This document shows positions 17,035-26,445 of a DNA stretch of 64,000 nt, piece by piece. This DNA is from JAZKFT01 sp963845495 (GTDB taxonomy: Bacteria > Bacteroidota > Bacteroidia > Chitinophagales > Chitinophagaceae): assembly GCA_963845495.1 (NCBI GenBank), contig CAWJTH010000216.1, positions 1 to 64,000 of the forward strand, given 5' to 3'. The notes under the pieces were generated by a model, which had not been told where the DNA came from, searched no databases, and saw only the letters and a list, made by a program, of their open reading frames with translations. Numbering within the stretch: position 1 is the first letter of the stretch; each line of letters begins with the position of its first letter. A program made the translations under genes and the position numbers.

Positions 17035-18390
17035 TTAATACTTGCCACTTAATTGCCGCTTTCCTATTTTCAGTAAATCCAAACAAGCCGAATAACCTGT
17101 TATATAAATACTTTTAAAAGAAAATTTCATATACTTGTTCAATGCCCAAAAACCAATAAATACTCCAACCAAAGTAGGCGCTAAAGATGCCAATGCAACG
17201 CCGTACACATTTTTAAAAACCGCTACACCAACAAAATCAAAAATTATATTGGCCGCCAACATGGCCAATACTTTTACAAAATTTACTTGTGGCCGATGGA
17301 TCACATCAAGTGTAAGCGCCATAAATCTATCAACAGGATATAATAACGCAAAAGTCATAAAAAAACGAAAAACATTGGCAGCTTGTATGCCGGTTTCCGT
17401 TCCCCAATATCTGCTTCCGCCAATAATACCAATGCCAACATTGGCAAATAAAACGGCAATCAATCCGGCCGGCACCAAAATTACTGTTAGCATGCCGGCA
17501 TACTTTTTCATGGTATTGATGACTTCATTTTTATTGCCTTGGTTATAAGCGGCAGACAGTTCGGGCATACCGGTTGCGGCAAAACTGCGCAGCGGAATTT
17601 CTACCAATTCCATTGGGCGCTGGCCAATATTATAAATGGCTAAAATGCCGGGGCCAAGCATAAAATTAATAATCCAAGTATCAGAAACCCTGAACAAATT
17701 GGCGCTAAGAGTGGTGCCTACACTGTATTTGCCGAAATTGTACAGTTCTTTCATGGTAGCAAAAGTCCATTTTTTAAATAAGCTTATTCTTGACCAATTA
17801 TTGAGTAAAACCCAAATACCCGGCACAGCAAAACTTAGCAAATAAGCATACAAAACCATCGACAGAGAAAGCCTATTTAAAACGCCCAGCACTAAAACGG
17901 CGACGATAAAAATACCCTGGTTCATAAAGCGTAAATAAAGCAATCGATCAAAACGTTGATCGCCTTGCGCTACACATGTGGCAACAAAAAATGGCAACAT
18001 CACCCAAAAACTAACACCAAACCAACGAACAAAAAGATTTAATCCTTCGTCGCGTATTTTATCTAAAAAAAAGAAAAAAGGCACATTTACAACTGTTAGC
18101 ACCGCAGTAATTAAAACCGCTACAAACCAAGTAGATCCAACTACATCATCTGCCCGTTCTTTTGTTGACCCTGCATAAAATTTAATAAATGCAGTGGTTA
18201 AAAAGCCAGATCTAAATGTATCAATAAACATTAATGTACCTTGAAAGAACACCCAAGTACCAAATGCAGGAACAGATATTTTGCGACATAAAATTCCAAC
18301 CGTTACCATTCCTAAAACCGACATGATAGCATTACCCGCAAGCGACAAAAAATGTTTATTTTTTAATTGTGCCAAAAGCTTTTTTATCAT
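17035..18390 (-). CDS. Wzx-type oligosaccharide flippase (MOP superfamily)
   Basis: The 451-residue protein is strongly hydrophobic, with 12 or more predicted helices. Features of the polysaccharide flippase family include LAGNAIMSVLGMVTVGILCRKIS at the N-terminus, a YNFGKYSVGTTLSANLFRVSDTWI block near residue 215, and FAATGMPELSAAYNQGN near 275. Wzx proteins move undecaprenyl-linked repeat units from the inner to the outer face of the inner membrane. It is convergent with the acyltransferase gene. It probably serves the Wzx/Wzy pathway formed by the surrounding genes. Confidence 0.88.
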   Translation of the reverse strand: MIKKLLAQLKNKHFLSLAGNAIMSVLGMVTVGILCRKISVPAFGTWVFFQGTLMFIDTFRSGFLTTAFIKFYAGSTKERADDVVGSTWFVAVLITAVLTVVNVPFFFFLDKIRDEGLNLFVRWFGVSFWVMLPFFVATCVAQGDQRFDRLLYLRFMNQGIFIVAVLVLGVLNRLSLSMVLYAYLLSFAVPGIWVLLNNWSRISLFKKWTFATMKELYNFGKYSVGTTLSANLFRVSDTWIINFMLGPGILAIYNIGQRPMELVEIPLRSFAATGMPELSAAYNQGNKNEVINTMKKYAGMLTVILVPAGLIAVLFANVGIGIIGGSRYWGTETGIQAANVFRFFMTFALLYPVDRFMALTLDVIHRPQVNFVKVLAMLAANIIFDFVGVAVFKNVYGVALASLAPTLVGVFIGFWALNKYMKFSFKSIYITGYSACLDLLKIGKRQLSGKY

Positions 18391-18595
18391 GTAGATTTTT
18401 GTTAAATTAATTGTTTTAAAACAATAGCAGATAATTAAATCGAAATAATTTAATTTTATAGAAGTTTATCTATCGAATTTTTTTATTAAATAATTATAAA
18501 AAAACTAAGATTAATTCTTGATAAAACTATTGTTTTACAAAGTAAAAGAAATATCGTTTAGTAAAAGAAATACAATGAAAGTTATGTTCATTTAA

Positions 18596-18625
18596 TTTAA
18601 TTTTACCACGTAAGGTAAAATTAAA
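18596..18625. promoter_or_regulatory. 12-bp inverted repeat upstream of tandem glycosyltransferase genes
   Basis: TTTAATTTTACC (18596-18607) and GGTAAAATTAAA (18614-18625) form a perfect inverted repeat around ACGTAA, ending 37 bases before ATG 18663. It could be an operator or a leader hairpin. The divergent flippase gene starts about 200 bases away, so it could affect either gene. Confidence 0.4.
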
Positions 18626-18662
18626 ATTACCTTATTATTTTTACAACCAATCTAATTTTCTT

Positions 18663-19454
18663 ATGACGAATCATCCTTATCATTTTGATGAGGTAACGCT
18701 ATTAATTACGCATTACAACCGCAGTGCATCGCTCGAAAGGCTACTCGCTACTTTTAAAAGCTTGGCTTGTAGCTTTGGTGGCATCGTGGTTTCTGATGAT
18801 GGCAGCAAAGCTGAACATCAACAAAAACTATTGCAATTAAAAGATGAATTTAATTTCGAATTAGTGTCCACTCCTACCAATCGTGGTCTTGGTAATAATA
18901 TAAATAAAGGACAGGATGCCGTGAAAACACCATACACATTATATATTCAGGAAGATTTTGTGCCAAAACCATGTTTTGCACAGCATTTTAACGATGCATT
19001 ATTATTTATGCAGCAAGAAAATGATTTAGATGTTGTCCGTTTTTATTCCTATTTTAAATATCCTTACACCAAACCTTACAAAAATGGCTATTCTGAAATG
19101 GTTTTTAAAGCTGCACCTTGGTTTGCTAATCATTTAAAATTTTATTACTACAGCGACCATCCACATTTAAGGCGCAGTAACTTTTTGAGGAAATTTGGGA
19201 GATATCCCGAAGGAATAAAAGGCGATGAAACGGAATTTAAAATGGCACTTTCATTCATTAAAAAAAATGGCAGAGGATTGTTATTTGATAATTTTACAGG
19301 AATGATTGACCAAGCAAATAACAGCAGCGAGCCAAGCACCATGCAACGCAGTAATTGGCGAGAAAGTAAAAATATAATTGCATTGGCATTAAGGTCAATT
19401 TATCTTAAATATCGTTTTTTTAAGAATAGCTTACAGTTAGTTTTCTATAAATAA
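18663..19454 (+). CDS. GT2-like glycosyltransferase (tandem paralog 1)
   Basis: The product is 263 residues with GT-A features: VTLLITHYNRSASLERLL, GGIVVSDDGSK (first Asp motif) near residue 40, and the near-invariant GLGNNINKGQDAV near 78. YTLYIQEDFVP near 97 contains the DxD-like EDF. A cluster YSDHPHLRRSNFL near 165 and YPEGIKGDETEF near 182 is shared with the next gene and probably forms the acceptor site. No membrane helices are present. It is an exopolysaccharide-locus transferase of unknown donor, duplicated directly downstream. Confidence 0.82.
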   Translation: MTNHPYHFDEVTLLITHYNRSASLERLLATFKSLACSFGGIVVSDDGSKAEHQQKLLQLKDEFNFELVSTPTNRGLGNNINKGQDAVKTPYTLYIQEDFVPKPCFAQHFNDALLFMQQENDLDVVRFYSYFKYPYTKPYKNGYSEMVFKAAPWFANHLKFYYYSDHPHLRRSNFLRKFGRYPEGIKGDETEFKMALSFIKKNGRGLLFDNFTGMIDQANNSSEPSTMQRSNWRESKNIIALALRSIYLKYRFFKNSLQLVFYK

Positions 19455-19513
19455 TTTAAAAAATATTTAATTGCTTTTAGTTTAATTATTAGTTATTGTA
19501 TAATTAATTTCTT

Positions 19514-20287
19514 ATGCTTTATTTTAAAGATGTGACTTTGCTTATTACGCATTATAATCGCAGCAGTTCGTTAGAGCGGTTGTTAAAAACATTTAAGGAA
19601 CAAAGTTTTACATTTGGTGATATTGTTGTTTCAGACGATGGCAGTAAACCTGAACAATTGGTTAATTTAAAAAAAATACAATCAATCTATGGATTTAATT
19701 TAGTGACCACGCCCAAAAACAAAGGACTTGGTAATAATATAAATAAAGGCCAAGATGCCGTAAAAACGCCTTACACTTTATATGTGCAAGAAGATTTTGT
19801 GCCATTTCCAATATTCGCCGAGAAATTTACAGTGGCGTTAAAAGCTTTAGAAGATAAGCCTGCACTGGATATTGCCCGATTTTATGCTTATTTCAAATAT
19901 CCATTTTTACAATTTTATAAACATGGTTTTTCTGAAATGCTTTTTAGTGCTTGGCCATTTTATTGGGGATATAAAAAATTTTATTGCTACAGCGATCATC
20001 CGCATTTACGACGTAGCAATTTTTTGGAAAAATTCGGCCGTTATCCTGAAGGTGTAAAAGGCGATGTGACGGAATATCGCATGATGATGTCTTTTTTAAA
20101 GAACAAAGGCAAGGGTTTATTTTATGAAGATTTTAAAAGTTTATTCGACCAAGTAAATTCTTCGGCTGAGCCTAGCACTATGAAAAGGAATTATTGGCGA
20201 AACGCCGGTAATCCAATTGTAAGTTTTGCGAGGCATATTTACCGCCATTTAAAATTTAATATGGATTATCATTTTATGAAACTTTAA
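19514..20287 (+). CDS. GT2-like glycosyltransferase (tandem paralog 2)
   Basis: The product is 257 residues and aligns end to end with the gene 60 bases upstream. It shares VTLLITHYNRSSSLERLL, IVVSDDGSK, GLGNNINKGQDAV, QEDFVP, YSDHPHLRRSNFL and YPEGVKGD. The middle part (residues 110-160) differs most, which suggests different acceptor or donor specificity after tandem duplication. Start ATG 19514. It is probably co-transcribed with both neighbours. Confidence 0.82.
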   Translation: MLYFKDVTLLITHYNRSSSLERLLKTFKEQSFTFGDIVVSDDGSKPEQLVNLKKIQSIYGFNLVTTPKNKGLGNNINKGQDAVKTPYTLYVQEDFVPFPIFAEKFTVALKALEDKPALDIARFYAYFKYPFLQFYKHGFSEMLFSAWPFYWGYKKFYCYSDHPHLRRSNFLEKFGRYPEGVKGDVTEYRMMMSFLKNKGKGLFYEDFKSLFDQVNSSAEPSTMKRNYWRNAGNPIVSFARHIYRHLKFNMDYHFMKL

Positions 20288-20340
20288 TAAAATGACAATC
20301 TATGTTCTATCTAAATAAGATTTAATTTAATAAATAAAGC

Positions 20341-21216
20341 ATGTCATTTCTTAGTTTACCAAATTGGATAAAGCCACATTTATTTACGGACAAAAAATTT
20401 TCGGAACTTACCACCGATGAATTAGCTGATTTACAAAACCGAATAAAAAAATTTAAAGATTACCAACCAGATGTAAGCGTAATGATACCCGCTTGGAACG
20501 AGGAAAACAATATTTATCGGACGGTTTCATCGTTGGCTGCTAGCAATACGTCATTAAAGGTTGAAATTGTTGTCATCAACAATAATTCAACCGATGGAAC
20601 CGAAAAAGTATTACAAACTATAGGCGTACGCAATTATTTGCAACCGATACAGGGCACGCCGCATGCACGCCAAATGGGGCTTGACAAAGCAAAAGGCAAA
20701 TATCATCTCTGCGCAGATTCAGATACTTTTTATCCGCCAAATTGGATTGACAGAATGGTATCGCCGATGCAAAAAGACAATAATATAACCGGTGTTTATG
20801 GCCGCTATTCGTTTATTCCGCCAAAAGGCAGTAGCAGATTAGGACTTTTTTTTTATGAATGGATGGCCGGCATATTTGTGCGCATCAGAAAAAAGAATAG
20901 GGAATATTTAAACGTTTACGGTTACAATATGGGGTTTGTAACTGAAATTGGCCGAGAAACCGGCGGTTTTAAAGTAAATGGAAACCGTGTTTACAACAAT
21001 ATTAGTGGAAGCGATTATGCCAACGAAGCTGAAGATGGTCGCATGGCATTAAATTTAAAAACAAAAGGCCGACTGAAAATGGTAACCGACAGCGATGCAC
21101 GGGTTTTTACATCGCCCCGTCGTTTGCTAGATGATGGCAGTTTGTTTAAAGCATTTTTAAACAGAGCCAAAGTGCAATTATCGGGTTTAAAGATTTATTT
21201 AGGTGCTAAAAAATAA
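20341..21216 (+). CDS. Glycosyltransferase family 2
   Basis: The 291-residue protein has an N-terminal extension of about 45 residues before VSVMIPAWNEENNI, the GT2 nucleotide-sugar motif. VEIVVINNNSTDGTEKVL follows near residue 78, then CADSDTFYPPNWIDRMV near 120 with the DxD (DSD). It is the last gene of a three-gene transferase run and is followed by a strong hairpin terminator at 21311-21349. The donor is unknown. Confidence 0.87.
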   Translation: MSFLSLPNWIKPHLFTDKKFSELTTDELADLQNRIKKFKDYQPDVSVMIPAWNEENNIYRTVSSLAASNTSLKVEIVVINNNSTDGTEKVLQTIGVRNYLQPIQGTPHARQMGLDKAKGKYHLCADSDTFYPPNWIDRMVSPMQKDNNITGVYGRYSFIPPKGSSRLGLFFYEWMAGIFVRIRKKNREYLNVYGYNMGFVTEIGRETGGFKVNGNRVYNNISGSDYANEAEDGRMALNLKTKGRLKMVTDSDARVFTSPRRLLDDGSLFKAFLNRAKVQLSGLKIYLGAKK

Positions 21217-21310
21217 TTTTAAAGATTATTTCCAAATACGTTTTATAAAAATTAAAACTGTTGTGATAAAATAAACAAATATTTTAAAATAAAAGCATTA
21301 CTTTTTTTAT

Positions 21311-21349
21311 AAAAACCGTTGGATATTTATTTTATATCCAACGGTTTTT
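21311..21349 (+). terminator. Strong hairpin terminator after the glycosyltransferase run
   Basis: A perfect 16-bp stem (21311-21326 with 21334-21349) closes a 7-base loop and ends in a T run; the stem includes AACCGTTGGATAT. It lies 95 bases after the stop at 21216. The opposite strand also ends in Ts, so it could work both ways. Confidence 0.8.
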
Positions 21350-21741
21350 AAATTATATCTAAGGGTTAAAAAATTCAGATAATTATAATTCTCTTCGATT
21401 TTTAAGAGAATCAAACGATTTAAAACGATATTCATTTTTATTATTTTAGCCTAACAGTCTAAAATAAATCCCCAATTATTAAAATAAAATCCAACGGTTT
21501 TTAATGAGAAATTGCAAGAAAATTGCGATTAAAACAACATTAAGAACTACTTACAAGGAGCAAACCCCATTTTACATAACAAATTCATGTATCCTAACAT
21601 GTTGGGCTATTTTAGCCTGTTAAATTATTCTAGGATACCATAAGCAAAAGATAAATTCCAAAAGTTATTATAAACACTTTGGGAAAGTTTTAGCGTATCT
21701 GTTTATTACTAGGTTTTATTTATGTACCAATCCAAAAATCT
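21350..21741. other. Leader or intergenic region before the secreted glycosidase gene
   Basis: This AT-rich region holds a 16-base direct copy (21489-21504) of the right arm of the upstream terminator (21336-21351), and a 9-bp hairpin TTATTTTAG/CTAAAATAA (21441-21449 with 21459-21467). The promoter of the 21742 gene must lie here, but no convincing -33/-7 pair was found. Confidence 0.45.
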
Positions 21742-24700
21742 ATGAAAAGATTATACATGGCATTTTTTTGCTGTGGCTTTGCCTTAGTTTGTTTTTCGCA
21801 AGCGCAACGCATAGCAATTACCAGCATTACGCCCAGTTTATATACCGGGCAAGATTACTCGCCATGGCTAAATGATAACATCGATAGTTTGGTAGCCGAT
21901 GCATGGCAAGATAATATGCAATATATTGATGTGACTTTGCAACTGCAAAGCAAAACGTTGGTTTCAAAACTAACATTTTACGATGGACAAGGCGTTTTCA
22001 CCACCAATCCAGCTTACATCTATGCACTAAAAGATGGCGAAAAAATTTACTTGGGCAAGTTTGAAGGGCTTACTTACAACACTTTTGTTGATCTTAACCT
22101 ACAATATCCCATTTTGGCCGATGCCATTGTCATCCACAAATACAGCAACAATATTCCGCAAAAAGTTCAAATTTTTGGCCAACCTTATATCGATAGCGCC
22201 ACAACGCCAGAGCCTGCAACCCGGCTTTTTTATACTACGCCTATTCCCAGCGAAAACACCGGCCAAAACTATAACGAGTGGCTGAACGACGATGTAGACA
22301 GTACGATAGATTGGGGCAATCAAAACAGTTTTAAATACATTGATGTAAAATTGCCTTTGCAGCAGCGTAGCAAAATAACAAAGTTTTCTTTTTGGGATAC
22401 CGAAGGCACTTTTGGCGACGATCCCTGTTATTTTTATGCCATAAAAGACACCCAAAAAACTTATTTAGGCAGTTTTATTGGGCCAGGTTATATGATTTGG
22501 GATGACCTTATTTTGTCACAAGGAGTAACCGCCGATACTATTTTAGTGCATAAATATAGCAGGTACATCCCCCAAAAAATAAATGTGTATGGCGAACCAT
22601 TATTGAAAGATCCACTGGATACATTGATACCGCCCGATGGCCGTATAAAAATAACTGCCGTTCTTCCAGCTGAAAATACAGGACAAGATTATTCGTCGTG
22701 GCTGTCGGACAATTTGGACAGCTTGGTACCAAATTGTTATGCAGAAGCCAATTTTAAATATACCGATATCACCCTTACTTTGGCAAGCAAAAGCAAGGTT
22801 GGCAGGCTATCGTTTTACGATTATTCTGATATTTTTGATACCAATCCCGCCTACATTTACGCTAAAAACGATACCACCACAACATTTTTAGGAACATTTA
22901 TAGGGCCGAATTATAAAGTTTTTGACGATTTGTTGATACCGGATAGCATTGTTGCAGATGCGATTATCATCCATAAATATGGCAATAATATCCCAGAAAA
23001 AATAAAAGTATTTGGCGCTCCGTTTACTGCACCTCCGGTAATCGATTCTACCCCAATCGTAAAAATACCCATCGATCCAAAACGTTGGTATCAATTGGAT
23101 AATGTAACCGATGGCATCAATCAAATGTTTGATGGCGACACCAACACAACTATTTATGCGGGCTACGGAAAAATATTAGCGAATTATGATGCTTATTACC
23201 CGTTGGGCAAAAATGAAAGCATCGATTTGACGGGCGTTAAATTTTACGACGGACAAGGTGCATTAGGCGATTTTCCTGTAACCATGTCGGTAATAAACGA
23301 CCAAGGGCAAAAAATACAAGTAGCCACTTTTAATGGTAACCAATACAATGCGTGGGTGGGCCCTTATCCAGATAGGCAAAACAATACGCTCAATTTCTCG
23401 CTTGATAGCACTATAAAAAATGTACGCTACATTGTTTTAAATTGCTGGTATCAATATCCAAACGAAATTCAATTGTTTGGGAAATATAAACCGGGAACAA
23501 TTGATTCATCAGCCGCCATTGCCAAAACCGTTCGTTTTAAAGATGCCACCGGCATCAATGCTTTTGAATGGGATTTTGAAAACCCGAACGATCCGATGAA
23601 TATTGATAGTGCCAGTTACGCAGGTGTAAAAAACTTTACCGCCGTACGGCATTACATGGATTGGGAAAAATTAGAATCAGAAGAAGGCAGTTATACTTAC
23701 AGTCCGGTGCATAGCGGCGGATGGAATTATGACACCATTTATCAACGCTGCAAAGCGGACAGTATCACTATTTTGGCTTGTTTAAAAACTATACCTGGTT
23801 GGTTACAAGCCACTTATCCGGATGACCAAAAAGATGCTGAAAATACACCTGTGGCGTACGGTAGCGATTTTAGCGATCCGATGTCGTATATTAAACAGGC
23901 AAAAATGGGTTTCCAATATATTGCCAGATACGGCAGCAATACAGCGGTTGACCCAAGTTTGCTAAGCGTAAATGCGCAACCACGGTGGAATTTCGACCAA
24001 ATAAATGTGGTGAAAATTGGAATGGGTGTAGTTAAATATATTGAATGTGATAATGAACGCGACAAATGGTGGAAAGGCAGAAAAGCTTACCAAACGTCTT
24101 ACGAATATGCGGCTAATTTATCAGCCTTTTACGATGGCAACATGAATACGATGGGCCCAGGCGTAGGTGTTAAAAATGCAGATTCAACCGTAAAAGTAGT
24201 AATGGCTGGTTTGGCTTCGCCAGATCCATCGTATTTACGTGGCATGATTGAATGGTGCCGATTGCACCGCGGTTATAAACCAGATGGCAGCGTAAATCTT
24301 TGTTGGGATATCATCAATTACCATTTATATTCTAACGATGCCAGCTCATCGCAAAGCGGAAACGCAACCCGTGGTGCTGCGCCTGAAAAGTCAGAATCGG
24401 CTTCAGTGGCAAGAGCTTTTAGGCTGATGGCGCACCAAGAAGCTGGCGATATGCCGGTTTGGATAACGGAATTAGGTTACGATGAAAACCAAGGTAGCCC
24501 GTTAAAAGCAATTCCGATTGGTAACAAAAGTGTGTTGCAAACACAAGCCGATTGGGATCTTCGTTCAGCGTTGTTATACGTGCGGGAAGGTGTTGAGAAA
24601 ACTTTTTTCTACCAGTTGTATGATGATAACCCTACCAGTCCTGTACAATTTGGGTCGATGGGTTTCTTAAAACCAGACAGAAGCAGAAAGCCTTCCGCTG

Positions 24701-25338
24701 ATTATCTTATGCAGGTAAATAAATTAATTGGAAATTATACTTATGCAGAAACGTTAAACAGCGATCCTTTGGTGGACAGATATGATTTGAACGGCAACCC
24801 AGCCTATGTGTTGATGATTCCCGACGAAGTTGGAAGAACTGGCACTTATTCACTTGAATTGGATAATGTTGATTCGGTAAAAATTTGTACTCCTTTGGCC
24901 GGCAGCGATACTATGCAGACGCAATATGCCGCCGTTGTAAATGGTAAAATAGATATAAATGTAACCGAAACGCCTGTTTTTGTATTGCCGTTAGCTGCAA
25001 CAAGCAATCTTAGCCATGCCATGAAACAACAAACATCGATGGAAGAAACCACCACCATAAATAATGTGGTAGAACTTGCAAAAAAACTAAATGTTTATCC
25101 AAATCCTGCATCAAATACAGTAACGGTTACCGTTGCAGCCAACAATCAATTTAATACGCAAATAAATATAATTGATATTGCAACCGGCAGAATTTGTATG
25201 CATGTGCAAACAACGCAAGGTGATGGTTCAATTGTAAAAAATATTGATCTTTCTAATTTGGCGGCGGGCATGTATAAATTACAGATCGTACAAGGCAATA
25301 ACATTCAATACAGGAGTTTAATTAAAACAGGAAATTAA
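21742..25338 (+). CDS. Secreted multi-domain glycoside hydrolase with T9SS sorting domain
   Basis: The product is 1198 residues. A signal peptide covers about residues 1-21. Three closely similar modules of about 135 residues follow (from RIAITSITPS, RLFYTTPIPS and RIKITAVLPA), each with GQ[DN]Y, a WL[NS]D[DN][ILV]DS motif and an IxVHKYS-type end; a fourth, more divergent one starts at KRWYQLDN. They look like galactose-binding or discoidin-like beta-sandwiches. The catalytic part (about 590-1080) resembles clan GH-A: an acid/base-type NE pair in YIECDNERDKWW and a nucleophile Glu in PVWITELGYDEN. The last 80 residues (VYPNPASNTVTVTV...GMYKLQIV) are a type A sorting domain for type IX secretion. 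It probably trims or degrades polysaccharide at the cell surface; the GH family is uncertain. Confidence 0.82.
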   Translation: MKRLYMAFFCCGFALVCFSQAQRIAITSITPSLYTGQDYSPWLNDNIDSLVADAWQDNMQYIDVTLQLQSKTLVSKLTFYDGQGVFTTNPAYIYALKDGEKIYLGKFEGLTYNTFVDLNLQYPILADAIVIHKYSNNIPQKVQIFGQPYIDSATTPEPATRLFYTTPIPSENTGQNYNEWLNDDVDSTIDWGNQNSFKYIDVKLPLQQRSKITKFSFWDTEGTFGDDPCYFYAIKDTQKTYLGSFIGPGYMIWDDLILSQGVTADTILVHKYSRYIPQKINVYGEPLLKDPLDTLIPPDGRIKITAVLPAENTGQDYSSWLSDNLDSLVPNCYAEANFKYTDITLTLASKSKVGRLSFYDYSDIFDTNPAYIYAKNDTTTTFLGTFIGPNYKVFDDLLIPDSIVADAIIIHKYGNNIPEKIKVFGAPFTAPPVIDSTPIVKIPIDPKRWYQLDNVTDGINQMFDGDTNTTIYAGYGKILANYDAYYPLGKNESIDLTGVKFYDGQGALGDFPVTMSVINDQGQKIQVATFNGNQYNAWVGPYPDRQNNTLNFSLDSTIKNVRYIVLNCWYQYPNEIQLFGKYKPGTIDSSAAIAKTVRFKDATGINAFEWDFENPNDPMNIDSASYAGVKNFTAVRHYMDWEKLESEEGSYTYSPVHSGGWNYDTIYQRCKADSITILACLKTIPGWLQATYPDDQKDAENTPVAYGSDFSDPMSYIKQAKMGFQYIARYGSNTAVDPSLLSVNAQPRWNFDQINVVKIGMGVVKYIECDNERDKWWKGRKAYQTSYEYAANLSAFYDGNMNTMGPGVGVKNADSTVKVVMAGLASPDPSYLRGMIEWCRLHRGYKPDGSVNLCWDIINYHLYSNDASSSQSGNATRGAAPEKSESASVARAFRLMAHQEAGDMPVWITELGYDENQGSPLKAIPIGNKSVLQTQADWDLRSALLYVREGVEKTFFYQLYDDNPTSPVQFGSMGFLKPDRSRKPSADYLMQVNKLIGNYTYAETLNSDPLVDRYDLNGNPAYVLMIPDEVGRTGTYSLELDNVDSVKICTPLAGSDTMQTQYAAVVNGKIDINVTETPVFVLPLAATSNLSHAMKQQTSMEETTTINNVVELAKKLNVYPNPASNTVTVTVAANNQFNTQINIIDIATGRICMHVQTTQGDGSIVKNIDLSNLAAGMYKLQIVQGNNIQYRSLIKTGN

Positions 25339-25349
25339 AATAATATATT

Positions 25350-25390
25350 TAAAAAGATAAGTGCAAAAAAAACTTGCACTTATCTTTTTA
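25350..25390 (+). terminator. Hairpin terminator after the glycosidase gene
   Basis: Arms 25350-25365 and 25375-25390 pair perfectly over 16 bp with a 9-base loop (core AAGATAAGTGCA) and a T-rich tail. It lies 11 bases after the stop codon at 25338. Confidence 0.85.
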
Positions 25391-25436
25391 TTATTTTCAA
25401 TTAGAAATGTAGTTTGGTATAGATATAAATTATTGT

Positions 25437-26312
25437 ATGATAATAGCAAAAGTTTCTCACGGACTCGGCAATCAATTATTCCAATATGCAGCAGCACGCC
25501 ATCTTTCCATTATTAAAAATACCAGTTTATGTTTTGATGCCAGATATTACCACCACGATTATGCAACTGATACGCCAAGACAATTTAAACTAGACAATTT
25601 TAATATTAAATATAAATTGTTAGAGCAATCTCAGTTGCTGGTTTATCTTTCAAAATCAACCAAACTTATTCCCAATAGAACTTTTGTTCCTTTTTTTCAA
25701 TTAAAGAGTGAAAAAAACAATCAATTTGACGCAAGTGTTTTAAAGGCTAATTCGCTATTTATTTATTTAAAAGGTTATTGGCAATCAGAAAAATATTTTG
25801 CTGCAAGTGCGAATATTATTCGAAAAGAATTGTCTTTTTCTTTTTTACAACATGATAAAACAAATCACTATCGAGAATTAATTGCTGCGGCAAATAACCC
25901 CGTTTCGTTGCATATTAGGCGTGGCGATTATGTTAACAATCCTGGTTTTAATAACCAATATGGTTTTATTGGTTTGGAATATTATTACAAAGCCATTGCA
26001 ACTTTAAAGGAAAAAACGGGCAACTGTGATTTTTTTGTTTTTAGTGATGATCTGAATTGGGTAGCGGAAAATTTAGATATCGGCAGTAATTACATTTTTG
26101 TTGACAATAATAATGCCGATGGTGATATGGCCGATTTGCATTTAATGAGTTTATGCAAGCATAATATTATTGCGAATAGTTCATTTAGTTGGTGGGGCGC
26201 ATGGCTAAATAACAATCAAAATAAAATTTGTACATCGCCAAAAGAATGGTATAAAAATAAACCCGGTTTTGTAATGGATGATTTAATTCCAGATACTTGG
26301 ATTAAAATATAG
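25437..26312 (+). CDS. Alpha-1,2-fucosyltransferase (GT11)
   Basis: The 291-residue protein begins MIIAKVSHGLGNQLFQYAAARHLS, the GT11 signature opening. It has the donor-binding motif VSLHIRRGDYVNNPG near residue 155 and the late family block HNIIANSSFSWWGAWLNNN near 240. Enzymes of this family move fucose from GDP-fucose in alpha-1,2 linkage onto a galactose-type acceptor at the cytoplasmic side of the membrane. Its presence says that the exported glycan is probably fucosylated. GDP-fucose synthesis genes are not in the window. Its own promoter probably lies in the 46 bases after the upstream terminator. Confidence 0.93.
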   Translation: MIIAKVSHGLGNQLFQYAAARHLSIIKNTSLCFDARYYHHDYATDTPRQFKLDNFNIKYKLLEQSQLLVYLSKSTKLIPNRTFVPFFQLKSEKNNQFDASVLKANSLFIYLKGYWQSEKYFAASANIIRKELSFSFLQHDKTNHYRELIAAANNPVSLHIRRGDYVNNPGFNNQYGFIGLEYYYKAIATLKEKTGNCDFFVFSDDLNWVAENLDIGSNYIFVDNNNADGDMADLHLMSLCKHNIIANSSFSWWGAWLNNNQNKICTSPKEWYKNKPGFVMDDLIPDTWIKI

Positions 26313-26445
26313 TTGAATTTGAAAGATAAAAATCTTTGGTCATTATACTTTTTTGTTTCGAGACCAAAAAGTAGAAGATAAAAGAAACATAACGTCTTTA
26401 AAGATTTGCGGATTCAGTTTAATCGTAAAAAAAAGAACGCTATTA

